Part shown: positions 1 through 6,895 of the stretch, piece after piece | Position numbering within the stretch: the first letter of the stretch is position 1 | Layout of the letters: each line of letters starts with the position of its first letter | From: Dehalococcoidia bacterium | GTDB taxonomy: Bacteria; Chloroflexota; Dehalococcoidia; SAR202; UBA11138 | Assembly: GCA_012270665.1 (NCBI GenBank) | Contig: JAAXHY010000577.1 | Span: forward strand, 1 to 12,429 | Direction of reading: 5' to 3' | Length of the DNA: 12,429 nt | The notes under the pieces: generated by a model | What the model saw: only the letters and a program-made list of their open reading frames with translations | Databases searched by the model: none | Told to the model about the DNA's origin: nothing | Position numbers and translations under genes: made by a program

Positions 1-474
1 GGAGAGTTGATTTTGGTCGCTTCACCGAATATGGCACACCAGGGGAACCAGGCGAGGCTGGGGGCGAGAATGTTCATATTCTCCGAGGATAACGATCTGG
101 GCAGAGTATTCTTCTCTCCGACGGACGTTGTCCTGTCAGATGATTCCGGGACGGATGTTGTTCAGCCCGACGTTCTGTTCATATCCAAAGAGCGTGAGGG
201 GATAATTACAGCGGCGAACGTGCAGGGCGCGCCGGACATGGTGGTGGAGATACTCTCGCCATCGTCGTCGAGGCGGGATTGGAAGTACAAGAGGGAACTG
301 TACGCCAAGTATGGGGTCGAAGAGTATTGGATAGTTGATCCGACGAACAGGATAGTGTCGGTGACGCTGCTGAAGGATGGAGTTCTGGAGATAGCGGGGG
401 CCTATGTGGAAGGGGACGCTCTGAATTCGGCGGCGCTGGAGGGGTTCAGGGTGGAGGTAGAGGATATATTCTAG
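1..474 (+). CDS. Uma2 family (DUF820) PD-(D/E)XK endonuclease-like protein, 5' truncated by the window edge
   Basis: The reading frame is open to the first base. The first two codons (Gly-Glu) followed by LILVASPNMAHQ match the DGELI..SPxxxHQ segment near the N-terminus of Uma2 proteins, so the TTG at 7 is not the real start and about 20-40 residues lie upstream. Family hallmarks follow in order: an FFSPTDVVLSD strand, VVQPDVLFIS with the probable catalytic Asp (codon 169-171), GAPDMVVEILSPSS with the probable catalytic Glu (codon 247-249), then KYKRELYAKYGVEEYWIVDP with the conserved Lys (codon 289-291). Uma2 proteins have a restriction-endonuclease-like fold and are highly multiplied in Cyanobacteria and Chloroflexota; their cellular role is mostly unknown. 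The visible C-terminus is complete. The family call is firm; nuclease activity is inferred. Confidence 0.9.
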   Translation, partial: GELILVASPNMAHQGNQARLGARMFIFSEDNDLGRVFFSPTDVVLSDDSGTDVVQPDVLFISKEREGIITAANVQGAPDMVVEILSPSSSRRDWKYKRELYAKYGVEEYWIVDPTNRIVSVTLLKDGVLEIAGAYVEGDALNSAALEGFRVEVEDIF

Positions 475-508
475 CTTTCTCCATGGTTGCGTGTGTTAGG
501 ATGCGGCC

Positions 509-2710
509 ATGAAAATTTTGGGCGCGCTGCTTCCGACGATTTTGTTGGGGATGGCTTGTGGATTGGGAACCCAGACTCCATCGCCAACTCCTACGCCGGA
601 TCTGGAAGCGACAGTGCAGGCGATGGTGATTGCCGCGCTTCCGACGGAAACGCCCACGCCCACTCCAGATATAGAGGCGACAATCGAGGCGGGAGTTGCC
701 GCGACTATGACGGCGGTTCCTACGCACACTCATGTGCCTACCTTCACTCCGACTCCGGTTCCTACGGAGACGCCTACTCCAACGTTTACGGCTACAGCGA
801 CGCTCACTCCGACTCATACAGCTATCGCAGTACCGACGCCGAATCCAACAGCCACGCCTGCGCCGACCCCGGTTCCTACCGCGACACCGATGCCGCCTCA
901 CACGACTACCTCAACGCCTGACCCCACGTCCACACCCTCGGCGACCTCAGCGCCGACGCCAACCGGGCCTCCGACGGCATCGTTGAGCGATATGGTCAAA
1001 CTGGCTAGGCCGGCAGTGGCGAGAATAGAAACCAACTCAGAATCAGGCAGTGGGGCGATATATGAAGTGGATGGTCGGACCGCGTACATAATCACTAATC
1101 ATCATGTCGTGGAGGGGCACAACAGGGTTAGAGTAACGGTGAACGACAGGAATGAGTTTTGGGGCGAGGTTCTAGGCGCGGACTCGGTTCGAGACTTGGC
1201 GGTAGTCAAGATATGTTGTGGCAGTTTCACGAGTTTGCCTTTTGGGGACGCTTCCGGCCTGGACGCTGGGGATGAGGTGGTGATCATAGGATATCCGCTG
1301 GGGCTGTCCGGCGAGGCTACTATTACACGGGGTATCGTTTCAGCCATTCGATATGACGCCCGTCATCAAAGCAACGTGATACAGACCGACGCGGCTATCA
1401 ACCCGGGGAACAGCGGTGGGCCGATGCTGTCTCTGAGTGGGGAGATTCTGGGCATCAATACGTTCAGATTAGATGAATCGGCGAGTGGAAGGCCCGTCGA
1501 GGGGCTGAATTTCGCCATTTCAGGAACTACTGTACAAAAGCGGATTCCTATGCTTCAGGCCATCACTCATACCACTACACCGACGGTCACACCCAAGTCA
1601 GTTCCGACACCGACGCCGAATCCGGATCCACTGTACGAAGGCTGTACCCAGTCCATTCCCCTCTTGCGTTCGGTCTGCGAAGCGAACGCTGAATTTACCG
1701 CAACCGCGGTAGCGCGGACTCAAGGAACGCCACTCCCAAGAATCGGGGGCTTCGGCCCTACCAGCGGTGAACTGCGACATGATGCGTCGGACGACTTTAT
1801 CGAAACCGAATACGCTGAGGTTTCTATGGCGGACATGGTGATAGAAGCGACATTCACCAATCCGTATTCAGCCGCTTACAATTCGTGGGACTATGGATTC
1901 ATACTGAGGAAGAATCGCAACGCGCCGTTTATCTATATCGTAGTGAACAGTGACAGTCGCTGGGCGGTCAAGTCGGGAGAGGACGCGCCGTGCAACAGTG
2001 TGGGGGGAGGCACGTTGTGGAATCTGTACGTCGGAGAGGGAGACGAGAATCACCTGAGGGTCGTGGCTATCGGCCGGCGGGGCTGGTTCTTCGTGAACGG
2101 AGAGTTCGTCTCCACTTTGGACCTTTCGGATGTAACGAAATCTGGTGATGTCGCGGTCATTACGGGAGCGTTCGAGGGAGACGAGGTAGATGGGAAAGTC
2201 ACGAAGTTTGAGGATTTCATAATCACACGGTTGGATAAACGATATGGTCCGGCTAATGGGAGGTTGGAGAAGGATTCGGAGTTCGTGCCAGAACATGACA
2301 GCCATGTGCGGGCGCGGGATTTGGTAATGGAGGCGGACTACATCAATCCGCAGGGTGAGGATTGGGACTATGGATTCGTCATACGCAATCCGGAGTCCCA
2401 CAGGCTTGAAATCATCGGTCTGACGGGATCAAGGCGGTGGTTCCACAAGACCCGTGACATTGGCGACGATGAATATACCGACGTATCGGATGGTCGGCTG
2501 TCGGATTCAGGGCCATTCTCATATATCAGGAATCATCTTCTGCTGATAGCCATTGGCGACAGCGGTTGGTTCTTTGTGAACGGCGATTTGGTTGACAGGC
2601 TGGACCTGTCTCACAATACGGACTCCGGTTGGATCAGCGTTATGGGAGATTTCTTCCGGGACCACCAAGGTTCGCCGGAGTTCGAGGATTTCAATGTGTG
2701 GGCGCCGTGA
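509..2710 (+). CDS. Predicted lipoprotein trypsin-like (S1C/HtrA-type) serine protease with Pro/Thr stalk and two C-terminal ConA-like repeats
   Basis: 733 aa. An AGGA at 498-501 sits 7 nt before the ATG. Residues 1-17 are a short signal peptide ending LLGMAC, which fits a permissive lipobox with Cys17 as the lipidated residue. Residues about 23-155 are a Pro/Thr/Ala stalk. Residues about 162-350 are a chymotrypsin-fold protease with the complete triad: His199 (TNHHVV), Asp229 (RDLAVV) and Ser302 (NPGNSGGP). A second Pro/Thr linker spans about 353-372. Residues about 430-575 and 590-733 are two diverged copies of one module: WDYGF at 460 and 619, GWFFVNG at 526 and 687, ending in an FEDF strand. 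This resembles concanavalin/LamG-like beta-sandwich domains. There is no PDZ domain, unlike DegP/HtrA. The protein is likely anchored outside the membrane, with the C-terminal modules presenting or binding a ligand (inference). Confidence 0.88.
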   Translation: MKILGALLPTILLGMACGLGTQTPSPTPTPDLEATVQAMVIAALPTETPTPTPDIEATIEAGVAATMTAVPTHTHVPTFTPTPVPTETPTPTFTATATLTPTHTAIAVPTPNPTATPAPTPVPTATPMPPHTTTSTPDPTSTPSATSAPTPTGPPTASLSDMVKLARPAVARIETNSESGSGAIYEVDGRTAYIITNHHVVEGHNRVRVTVNDRNEFWGEVLGADSVRDLAVVKICCGSFTSLPFGDASGLDAGDEVVIIGYPLGLSGEATITRGIVSAIRYDARHQSNVIQTDAAINPGNSGGPMLSLSGEILGINTFRLDESASGRPVEGLNFAISGTTVQKRIPMLQAITHTTTPTVTPKSVPTPTPNPDPLYEGCTQSIPLLRSVCEANAEFTATAVARTQGTPLPRIGGFGPTSGELRHDASDDFIETEYAEVSMADMVIEATFTNPYSAAYNSWDYGFILRKNRNAPFIYIVVNSDSRWAVKSGEDAPCNSVGGGTLWNLYVGEGDENHLRVVAIGRRGWFFVNGEFVSTLDLSDVTKSGDVAVITGAFEGDEVDGKVTKFEDFIITRLDKRYGPANGRLEKDSEFVPEHDSHVRARDLVMEADYINPQGEDWDYGFVIRNPESHRLEIIGLTGSRRWFHKTRDIGDDEYTDVSDGRLSDSGPFSYIRNHLLLIAIGDSGWFFVNGDLVDRLDLSHNTDSGWISVMGDFFRDHQGSPEFEDFNVWAP
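575..982 (+). repeat. Low-complexity Pro/Thr-rich stalk coding region with imperfect internal repeats
   Basis: This stretch encodes residues about 23-158 of the protease, dominated by TPTP, PTET, ATPTP and PTPT units built from CCN and ACN codons. Within it a short helix-like unit recurs: PDLEATVQAM at 30-39 and PDIEATIEAG at 53-62, spaced 23 residues apart. The bias leaves several other frames open; none of those is treated as a gene. Such stalks usually hold a domain away from the cell surface. Confidence 0.6.
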
Positions 2711-2810
2711 TTCGGTAGTAGAGGGGAGTGTTCACTATAACCCTGGGTTTGGGGTAGCGGGATACTCGACTTGGGAGGGTATGGACGGACACGAAATCCA
2801 GATTCCGAGT

Positions 2811-2841
2811 CCAGAGACGCTCTATTGCGAGCGTACTCTGG
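2811..2841. promoter_or_regulatory. 12-bp inverted repeat, candidate operator of the VapBC-type module
   Basis: Left arm CCAGAGACGCTC (2811-2822), six-base centre TATTGC, right arm GAGCGT-A-CTCTGG (2829-2841) with one bulged A. It lies in the gap between the protease gene and the antitoxin gene and overlaps the candidate -35 box. Ribbon-helix-helix antitoxins typically repress their own promoter by binding such palindromes. No T-run follows the stem, so an intrinsic terminator for the protease gene is less likely. Confidence 0.45.
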
Positions 2842-2854
2842 CGTCGCTTATTAT
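2825..2854 (+). promoter_or_regulatory. Candidate sigma70-type promoter of the toxin-antitoxin module
   Basis: TTGCGA (2825-2830) and TATTAT (2849-2854) are separated by 18 bp, about 32 bp before the antitoxin ATG. The -10 box matches consensus at five of six positions, the -35 at four of six. The -35 element and part of the spacer lie inside the 2811-2841 palindrome. Confidence 0.4.
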
Positions 2855-2885
2855 GTGAGTCATAGTAATAGTGAGTTTATGGACT

Positions 2886-3176
2886 ATGAAGAACATCACT
2901 GTGTCGGTTGATGATGATACGCATCGGGGCGCTCAAATTCGGGCGGCGCAGTTGGGTACGTCGGTGTCCGCACTGGTGCGGGGCTATCTGAGAAGTCTCG
3001 CCAACGAGCAGCCGGATGAGCCTAGCGCCGAGGTCGAGTCCGAGTTTCGTGTCAGAGATTTAGGTGAAGTGGTCGCTGATTTCGCTTCCAGGAGTGTTGG
3101 GCTGCGCTCCAGCGACAAACTGACTCGCGCTGAGTTGTATGATGAAGCTATAAACGGGCCTGATGCGATTCGTTGA
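2886..3176 (+). CDS. Ribbon-helix-helix antitoxin (VapB-like) of a VapBC-type module
   Basis: 96 aa from ATG 2886. The N-terminus MKNITVSVDDDTHRGAQIRA begins directly with the beta-strand expected of a ribbon-helix-helix DNA-binding domain, then a helix AAQLGTSVSALVRGYLRSL. An in-frame GTG at 2871 would add five residues (SLWT) unlike the family, so the ATG is preferred; a weak GTGAG lies 10 nt upstream of it. The acidic second half, ending SDKLTRAELYDEAI, is the usual toxin-binding tail. Its last 14 bp overlap the PIN toxin gene, the standard coupled arrangement. It probably represses its own promoter. The RHH class is clear; the specific family name is less so. Confidence 0.8.
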   Translation: MKNITVSVDDDTHRGAQIRAAQLGTSVSALVRGYLRSLANEQPDEPSAEVESEFRVRDLGEVVADFASRSVGLRSSDKLTRAELYDEAINGPDAIR

Positions 3177-3579
3177 CACCAATGTGCTGATCTATGCGGT
3201 CAGCATTTTACCGGAGGATACCGACAAGCGTCGTCGCGCTCTCGAACTACTGAGAGGGCCTGACTTGGCGGTATCAGTACAGGTTCTTCAGGAGTTCTAC
3301 TATCAGGCGACGCGTCCGAGTAGACCGGGGCGTATGACGTATGAAGACGCCTTGGCTTTCCTCGGGACTCTGCTCAGATTTCCAGTCCAAGAGATCAGTC
3401 TGGATGTGTTCCGAGACGCTGTTTCTATCAGCCAGCGTTTTGGTTTGTCGTATTGGGACGGCGCGATTCTGGCCGCGGCGCGCATCAGCGGCTGTGATGC
3501 GGTGTATTCGGAAGACCTGAGCGACAGCCAAGACTACGATGGACTTCGGGTGATCAATCCGTTCACGGATATGGAGTAA
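3163..3579 (+). CDS. PIN-domain ribonuclease toxin (VapC-like)
   Basis: 138 aa. It starts with an ATG inside the antitoxin gene. The PIN metal-binding acidic residues are all present: Asp5 in MRFVDTNVLIY, Glu44 in VLQEFYYQ, Asp99 in YWDGAILAAA and Asp118 in VYSEDL. Full length for the family. VapC toxins are Mg2+/Mn2+-dependent RNases that cut tRNA or rRNA when the antitoxin is degraded; the target here cannot be read from sequence. No catalytic residue is missing, so the toxin should be active if expressed. Confidence 0.88.
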   Translation: MRFVDTNVLIYAVSILPEDTDKRRRALELLRGPDLAVSVQVLQEFYYQATRPSRPGRMTYEDALAFLGTLLRFPVQEISLDVFRDAVSISQRFGLSYWDGAILAAARISGCDAVYSEDLSDSQDYDGLRVINPFTDME

Positions 3580-3728
3580 TCAGCGTGGGGGAGACGCAGT
3601 GAGAAATGGATTCAGCCGCTCATGCCCGCGACTCTTGCAGAGCTGGGGCCACCTGAATTTCGACCAGTACACGACAATAACGCGAGAGCAGTCAGCCACT
3701 ATGCCGCCGAATCCTGACTGGTGAGCTT

Positions 3729-5105
3729 ATGATTATTCTGATAACCAACACGACAATCGTCACGTGCGACGCGGGACGCGGAATTCACTACAACGCGGCC
3801 ATTGCGGTGGAGGGGGAGCGGATAGCGGAGGTTGGGCCAAGCGCTGAAATCGAGTCGAAATTCTCGAATGCTGAACGTATTGATGGGCGGGGGAAGGTTG
3901 TGTTTCCCGGGTTGGTGAATTGTCATACTCACCTGCTGGCGACTGCGGACAGGGGGATCCTGGAGGATTTCGGGTTTCCGACGACGCTGCGGTTTCCGAC
4001 GACGGGGCGCGGTCTGCTGGATGAAGATGGACGGAACGTGTTCGGACTGCTAGGGACTCTGGAGGCAATTCGCAGCGGCACGACGACTATGCTGGAGATA
4101 TCCAACGACATTCCGGAGTACGCGGACAGTCTGGCGGCGACGGGTATGAGGCTGTTCTTGGCGGAGAATTTCAACGACATTGACGACACGGAATTCGAGC
4201 GGGGTAGGTACGTATTCTCATCGGAGAAGTTGGATGCCGGGTTGCGGCGAAGCGAAGACCTCATTTCGCGCTGGCACGGCGCCGAGCGAGGACGAGTGCG
4301 GTGCATGGTATCGCCTCATGCGCCTGAGTTGTGTTCGCCCCAATTGCTTCGGGAGTCAGTGGACCTGGCCGAGAGATATGACATCGGCTCCACGATACAC
4401 CTGTCGCAGAGCCACAAGGAGATCGAGGGAGTGATGCGTGTGAGGGGAGTGCGTCCGACACAGTATCTGTTCACAAACGGCCTGTTGAGCGAGCGGCTGG
4501 TGGTGGCGCACTGCCGATATGTTGACGATTCGGAGGTCGCGCTGCTTGGGCAGCACGGCGTCGCGGTGTCGAACAACTCCGCAATCGCGGCGCGACGAGG
4601 CGCTGCCGCGCCCGTCATGGAGTTACAAGCGGCGGGCTGCGCGATTGGTATGGGGTCGGACAACATGGCCGAGGATATGGTGGAGGTGATGCGGGCGGGC
4701 CTGTTCCACGAGCGGGTGAGGCGGAACGACGAGATGTGGCCGTCGCCGGAGGATGTTCTGGAGTGGGCGACTATTGGAGGAGCCAGAGCGCTGGGGATAG
4801 CGGATGAGGTGGGCAGCCTGGAGGCGGGCAAGAAGGCAGACCTGTTTATGATTGACGCCAGACGCGCGCACCTGGTTCCGACGCTGAGAATCGTGTCGGG
4901 GTTCGTTCACCAGGGACAGCCGGCGGATATAACGCATGTGATGGTCAATGGCGAGTGGTTGATGAGGGACAGCCGAGTCCTGACTATTGATGAGGAATAC
5001 ATCATCGAGCGGGCGGAGCGGATAGGGCATGGGGCATGGGGCCGCCTGGTGGCGGAGAATCCCGATGTTCCGTTTCCGGTTCGTCTTCCGCCGGGGCCGC
5101 TTTAG
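3729..5105 (+). CDS. Metal-dependent amidohydrolase of the ATZ/TRZ-like (SAH deaminase / chlorohydrolase) group
   Basis: 458 aa, a usual length for the group. The start ATG follows GTGAG at about -8. N-terminal small beta domain (residues 1-55), then the TIM-barrel with metal ligands His66 and His68 (NCHTHLL), His224 (IHLSQS), His261 (VAHCRY) and Asp311 (GMGSDN), and a C-terminal strand segment carrying ADLFMID and VMVNGEW. Asn312 after the Asp matches the AtzA-type DN pair. Where the family usually has HxxE (proton-shuttling Glu), this protein has His224-x-x-Gln227. Members hydrolyse C-N or C-Cl bonds on N-heterocycles, e.g. adenosine derivatives, 8-oxoguanine or triazines. It is cytosolic and stands alone between two toxin-antitoxin modules. 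Substrate unknown. Confidence 0.87.
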   Translation: MIILITNTTIVTCDAGRGIHYNAAIAVEGERIAEVGPSAEIESKFSNAERIDGRGKVVFPGLVNCHTHLLATADRGILEDFGFPTTLRFPTTGRGLLDEDGRNVFGLLGTLEAIRSGTTTMLEISNDIPEYADSLAATGMRLFLAENFNDIDDTEFERGRYVFSSEKLDAGLRRSEDLISRWHGAERGRVRCMVSPHAPELCSPQLLRESVDLAERYDIGSTIHLSQSHKEIEGVMRVRGVRPTQYLFTNGLLSERLVVAHCRYVDDSEVALLGQHGVAVSNNSAIAARRGAAAPVMELQAAGCAIGMGSDNMAEDMVEVMRAGLFHERVRRNDEMWPSPEDVLEWATIGGARALGIADEVGSLEAGKKADLFMIDARRAHLVPTLRIVSGFVHQGQPADITHVMVNGEWLMRDSRVLTIDEEYIIERAERIGHGAWGRLVAENPDVPFPVRLPPGPL

Positions 5106-5125
5106 TGTCTCTGCCATGTCGTAAT

Positions 5126-5428
5126 CTATTCAAACAATACCGTTAAGTCTTGACTGCCGTGTACGACGCGAGCTATCTCGACACAGTTATCACGCGGGAA
5201 GTAGAAGATGACGTATCGCGTGTTGGGAACGGCGTGACTACGCACTTCGGGGGCGAAATCGTATCTGGTGACACCCATATGAGGGTAGCCGGCCAGAATC
5301 TGAAAGCGCTCGTACAAATGGATAATCTGACGATTGGCGACTTCCTCGCCTGCTACCCTGTGATGGTAGTCCCAAATTCGATCCAAGTCTCCTATTGCAG
5401 GACCGGCGATGCGATAAGAGGGCGTCAA
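5126..5428 (-). CDS. ParE/RelE-superfamily toxin
   Basis: 100 aa, full length for ParE. The protein begins TPSYRIAGPAIGDLDRIWDYHHRVAGEEVANRQI, the usual helical hairpin, followed by the strands MGVTRYDFAPEVRSHAV, RYVIFYFP and CVEIARVVHGSQDL. The start must be TTG: an in-frame stop immediately precedes it and the next Met is far inside the fold. The TTG overlaps the antitoxin stop (TTGA), so translation is probably coupled to ParD. ParE toxins inhibit DNA gyrase and RelE relatives cleave mRNA at the ribosome; the ParE-like N-terminus favours the former, without proof. Confidence 0.83.
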   Translation of the reverse strand: MTPSYRIAGPAIGDLDRIWDYHHRVAGEEVANRQIIHLYERFQILAGYPHMGVTRYDFAPEVRSHAVPNTRYVIFYFPRDNCVEIARVVHGSQDLTVLFE

Positions 5429-5718
5429 TCAGAGGGAGACTCATGGGATGACCAGCGCTCGCGTCCGCGACGCTTCACATCCTCGAAGAGTTCGTGAAGG
5501 TTTTCGTCAGTGTACTCGACGTAGTCTCCGTTCTTCAGAGCGTCAATTCCTTCTTGTACCATCTTACGGACTTCGGACAACTCTCCGTACAGTTTATCGT
5601 CATGTTCGTCCAGAAGCGCAAGCGCCTTTGCTATCACGGCGTCTGGAGAAGGGTACATACCAGAATCCACTTTCTGCTGGATGCGTTCCATGTCTTGGTC
5701 TCTTATTGAGATATACAT
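5425..5718 (-). CDS. ParD-like antitoxin
   Basis: 97 aa. ATG 5718 is preceded by AGGA about 8 nt upstream. The N-terminus MYISIRDQDMERIQQKVDSGMYPSPDAVIAKALALLDEHD is the type II ParD/CC2985 RHH pattern (strand, helix, G-x-Y-x-S-x-x-x-V turn, helix). The C-terminal half, with GDYVEYTDENLHELFEDVKRRG, is the usual toxin-binding extension. Its stop overlaps the ParE-like start. It lies 65 bp downstream of the propeller gene on the same strand, so it may be read from that unit or from its own promoter in the gap. Confidence 0.82.
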   Translation of the reverse strand: MYISIRDQDMERIQQKVDSGMYPSPDAVIAKALALLDEHDDKLYGELSEVRKMVQEGIDALKNGDYVEYTDENLHELFEDVKRRGRERWSSHESPSD

Positions 5719-5757
5719 ACCGCTGTCCTACGATGCTGGTGACTGTGTTTGATGAGA

Positions 5758-5778
5758 CGATTAGAGGATACATAATCG
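5758..5778. promoter_or_regulatory. Inverted repeat upstream of the ParD-like gene, possible operator
   Basis: CGATTA (5758-5763) and TAATCG (5773-5778) form a 6-bp inverted repeat with a 9-bp spacer, in the 65-bp gap between the propeller and antitoxin genes, about 40 bp before the antitoxin ATG. The location suits autoregulation by an RHH antitoxin. No convincing -35/-10 pair was found beside it and short arms like these occur by chance. Confidence 0.25.
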
Positions 5779-5783
5779 GTGGC

Positions 5784-6842
5784 TCACCCCGCGACCATCG
5801 GATAGACGTGGCGGCTGCGGGACAGTTCCACAGGCAAGTTGGATCCTGCCCAGGTTTCGCCGCCGTCACCGCTGGCGTAGAAGTGGCCGTATCCGGTGCA
5901 GCAATAGACATTGGAGGGCGCGACCCTGTCTATGGCTATCTGGAACATTCGGCTTGGGGGCATGTCGCCTATGTCAAGTCGCTGCCAGGTCTCGCCGGTG
6001 TCGCGGCTGCGGAACAGCGCTCCGGCCTCTTGGGTGCCAGCGGGGGCGCCTCCGCCACCCGCGCCTGCCGCGAGGTAGAGCGTGTTGGGGTCGTCGGGCG
6101 CGACTATTAGACCGCGACAGTACGAACCGCCAGGGAACATCTCGCCAAACCTGATGTGCTCCCAGCGGCGACCGCGGTCTCTGCTCCTGAACATCGCTAT
6201 CTGCGCGATGATGAATACAGTGCCGGGGGCAGCCGGGCTGACCTGAACGCCGTGCAGGTCAACGGTGTGGTTCTCGGTGTAGAGGCCGTCGGTTATGGAG
6301 TCCCAGCTTTCGCCTCCGTCTCGACTGGCGAGCAGGCCGCCGACTTCGATGGACGCGTACATGTCCGATGGATTGGACGGGTCGGCGGCGATCCCGATTA
6401 CACGCTTTGCCAAGGGGGGCATATACGTGGTGACGTTCGGGAAGGCCACTCTGTCGGTGTTCATACGCTTCCATGACTCGCCGCCGTCTTCCGTCCTGTA
6501 TATGGAACAGGGTTCGTAGCCGGCGTAGATGATGTTCGGGTTAGACGGGTGGAATGTAAGAGACCAGACGTCCATGCCCTCGCGTGGGGCCTCAAGGGCG
6601 TCCCAGTGGTTGCCACGGTCGTCGCTGCGATAGACGCCCAACTGGGTCCCGGCATAGATCATCGCCGGGTTCTCAGGGTGTACCAGCAATGCCCTGACCT
6701 GGGGCTGTTCCGGCAAGCCGTTGGTGACGCTCTGCCATTCGCCCTCACCTTCGACCTGACGAAGGAGTCCGCCTTCTGCTATGTTCTCGCCCTCTCCAGC
6801 TAGTCCGACGTAGATGTGGGTTCGATGTCCGTTGTTCGCCAT
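5784..6842 (-). CDS. Asp-box (BNR/sortilin-like) beta-propeller protein, predicted cytosolic
   Basis: 352 aa. The start at 6842 is set by a perfect GGAGG (6849-6853) six bases upstream; a longer version from TTG 6899 lacks this. Six Asp-box motifs (S/T-x-D-x-G-x-x-W form) occur at residues 72-80, 116-124, 172-180, 219-227, 278-286 and 323-331, spaced 44-59 residues apart, each ending a HPxNPxxIYAG-type blade. Such repeats occur in sialidases, xyloglucanases, sortilin and the YCF48 assembly factor. The sialidase catalytic Arg triad and FRIP motif were not recognised, so this is probably not a sialidase. No signal peptide or membrane segment is visible, odd for a family often exported. The cupin gene lies 53 bp upstream, likely co-transcribed. 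Confidence 0.8.
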   Translation of the reverse strand: MANNGHRTHIYVGLAGEGENIAEGGLLRQVEGEGEWQSVTNGLPEQPQVRALLVHPENPAMIYAGTQLGVYRSDDRGNHWDALEAPREGMDVWSLTFHPSNPNIIYAGYEPCSIYRTEDGGESWKRMNTDRVAFPNVTTYMPPLAKRVIGIAADPSNPSDMYASIEVGGLLASRDGGESWDSITDGLYTENHTVDLHGVQVSPAAPGTVFIIAQIAMFRSRDRGRRWEHIRFGEMFPGGSYCRGLIVAPDDPNTLYLAAGAGGGGAPAGTQEAGALFRSRDTGETWQRLDIGDMPPSRMFQIAIDRVAPSNVYCCTGYGHFYASGDGGETWAGSNLPVELSRSRHVYPMVAG

Positions 6843-6848
6843 GATCTG

Positions 6849-6853
6849 CCTCC
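6849..6853 (-). promoter_or_regulatory. Shine-Dalgarno site GGAGG that fixes the propeller start
   Basis: On the minus strand GGAGG is followed by six bases and then ATG at 6842. The same motif with the same spacing precedes the cupin gene, supporting both starts over longer upstream alternatives. Confidence 0.75.
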
Positions 6854-6895
6854 GGTTCAGAGTTGTCAGCAATCGCTGGTTTGATATTCGACAGT

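Noticed and set aside
446..901. Arg-rich minus-strand frame opposite the protease stalk
   Set aside because: The composition is what the complement of Pro/Thr repeats gives; no ribosome site and no recognisable domain.
2811..2841. The 12-bp palindrome as an intrinsic terminator of the protease gene
   Set aside because: It is not followed by a T-run and overlaps a plausible promoter; an operator role fits better.
2592..2858. 88-codon plus-strand frame spanning the protease end and the gap after it
   Set aside because: Mostly overlaps the protease gene in another frame, lacks a ribosome site and has no recognisable features.
3622..3717. 31-codon small frame in the gap before the amidohydrolase gene
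   Set aside because: ATG without a ribosome site and no distinctive sequence; could be an upstream leader frame but nothing supports it.
3689..3720. Inverted repeat CAGTCA...TGACTG just before the amidohydrolase
   Set aside because: Six-base arms with a 20-bp gap are within chance for this length, with no promoter beside it.
5448..6110. Plus-strand frame of 220 codons across the ParD-like and propeller genes
   Set aside because: Antisense to two clear genes; translated sequence is low in structure and matches no family.
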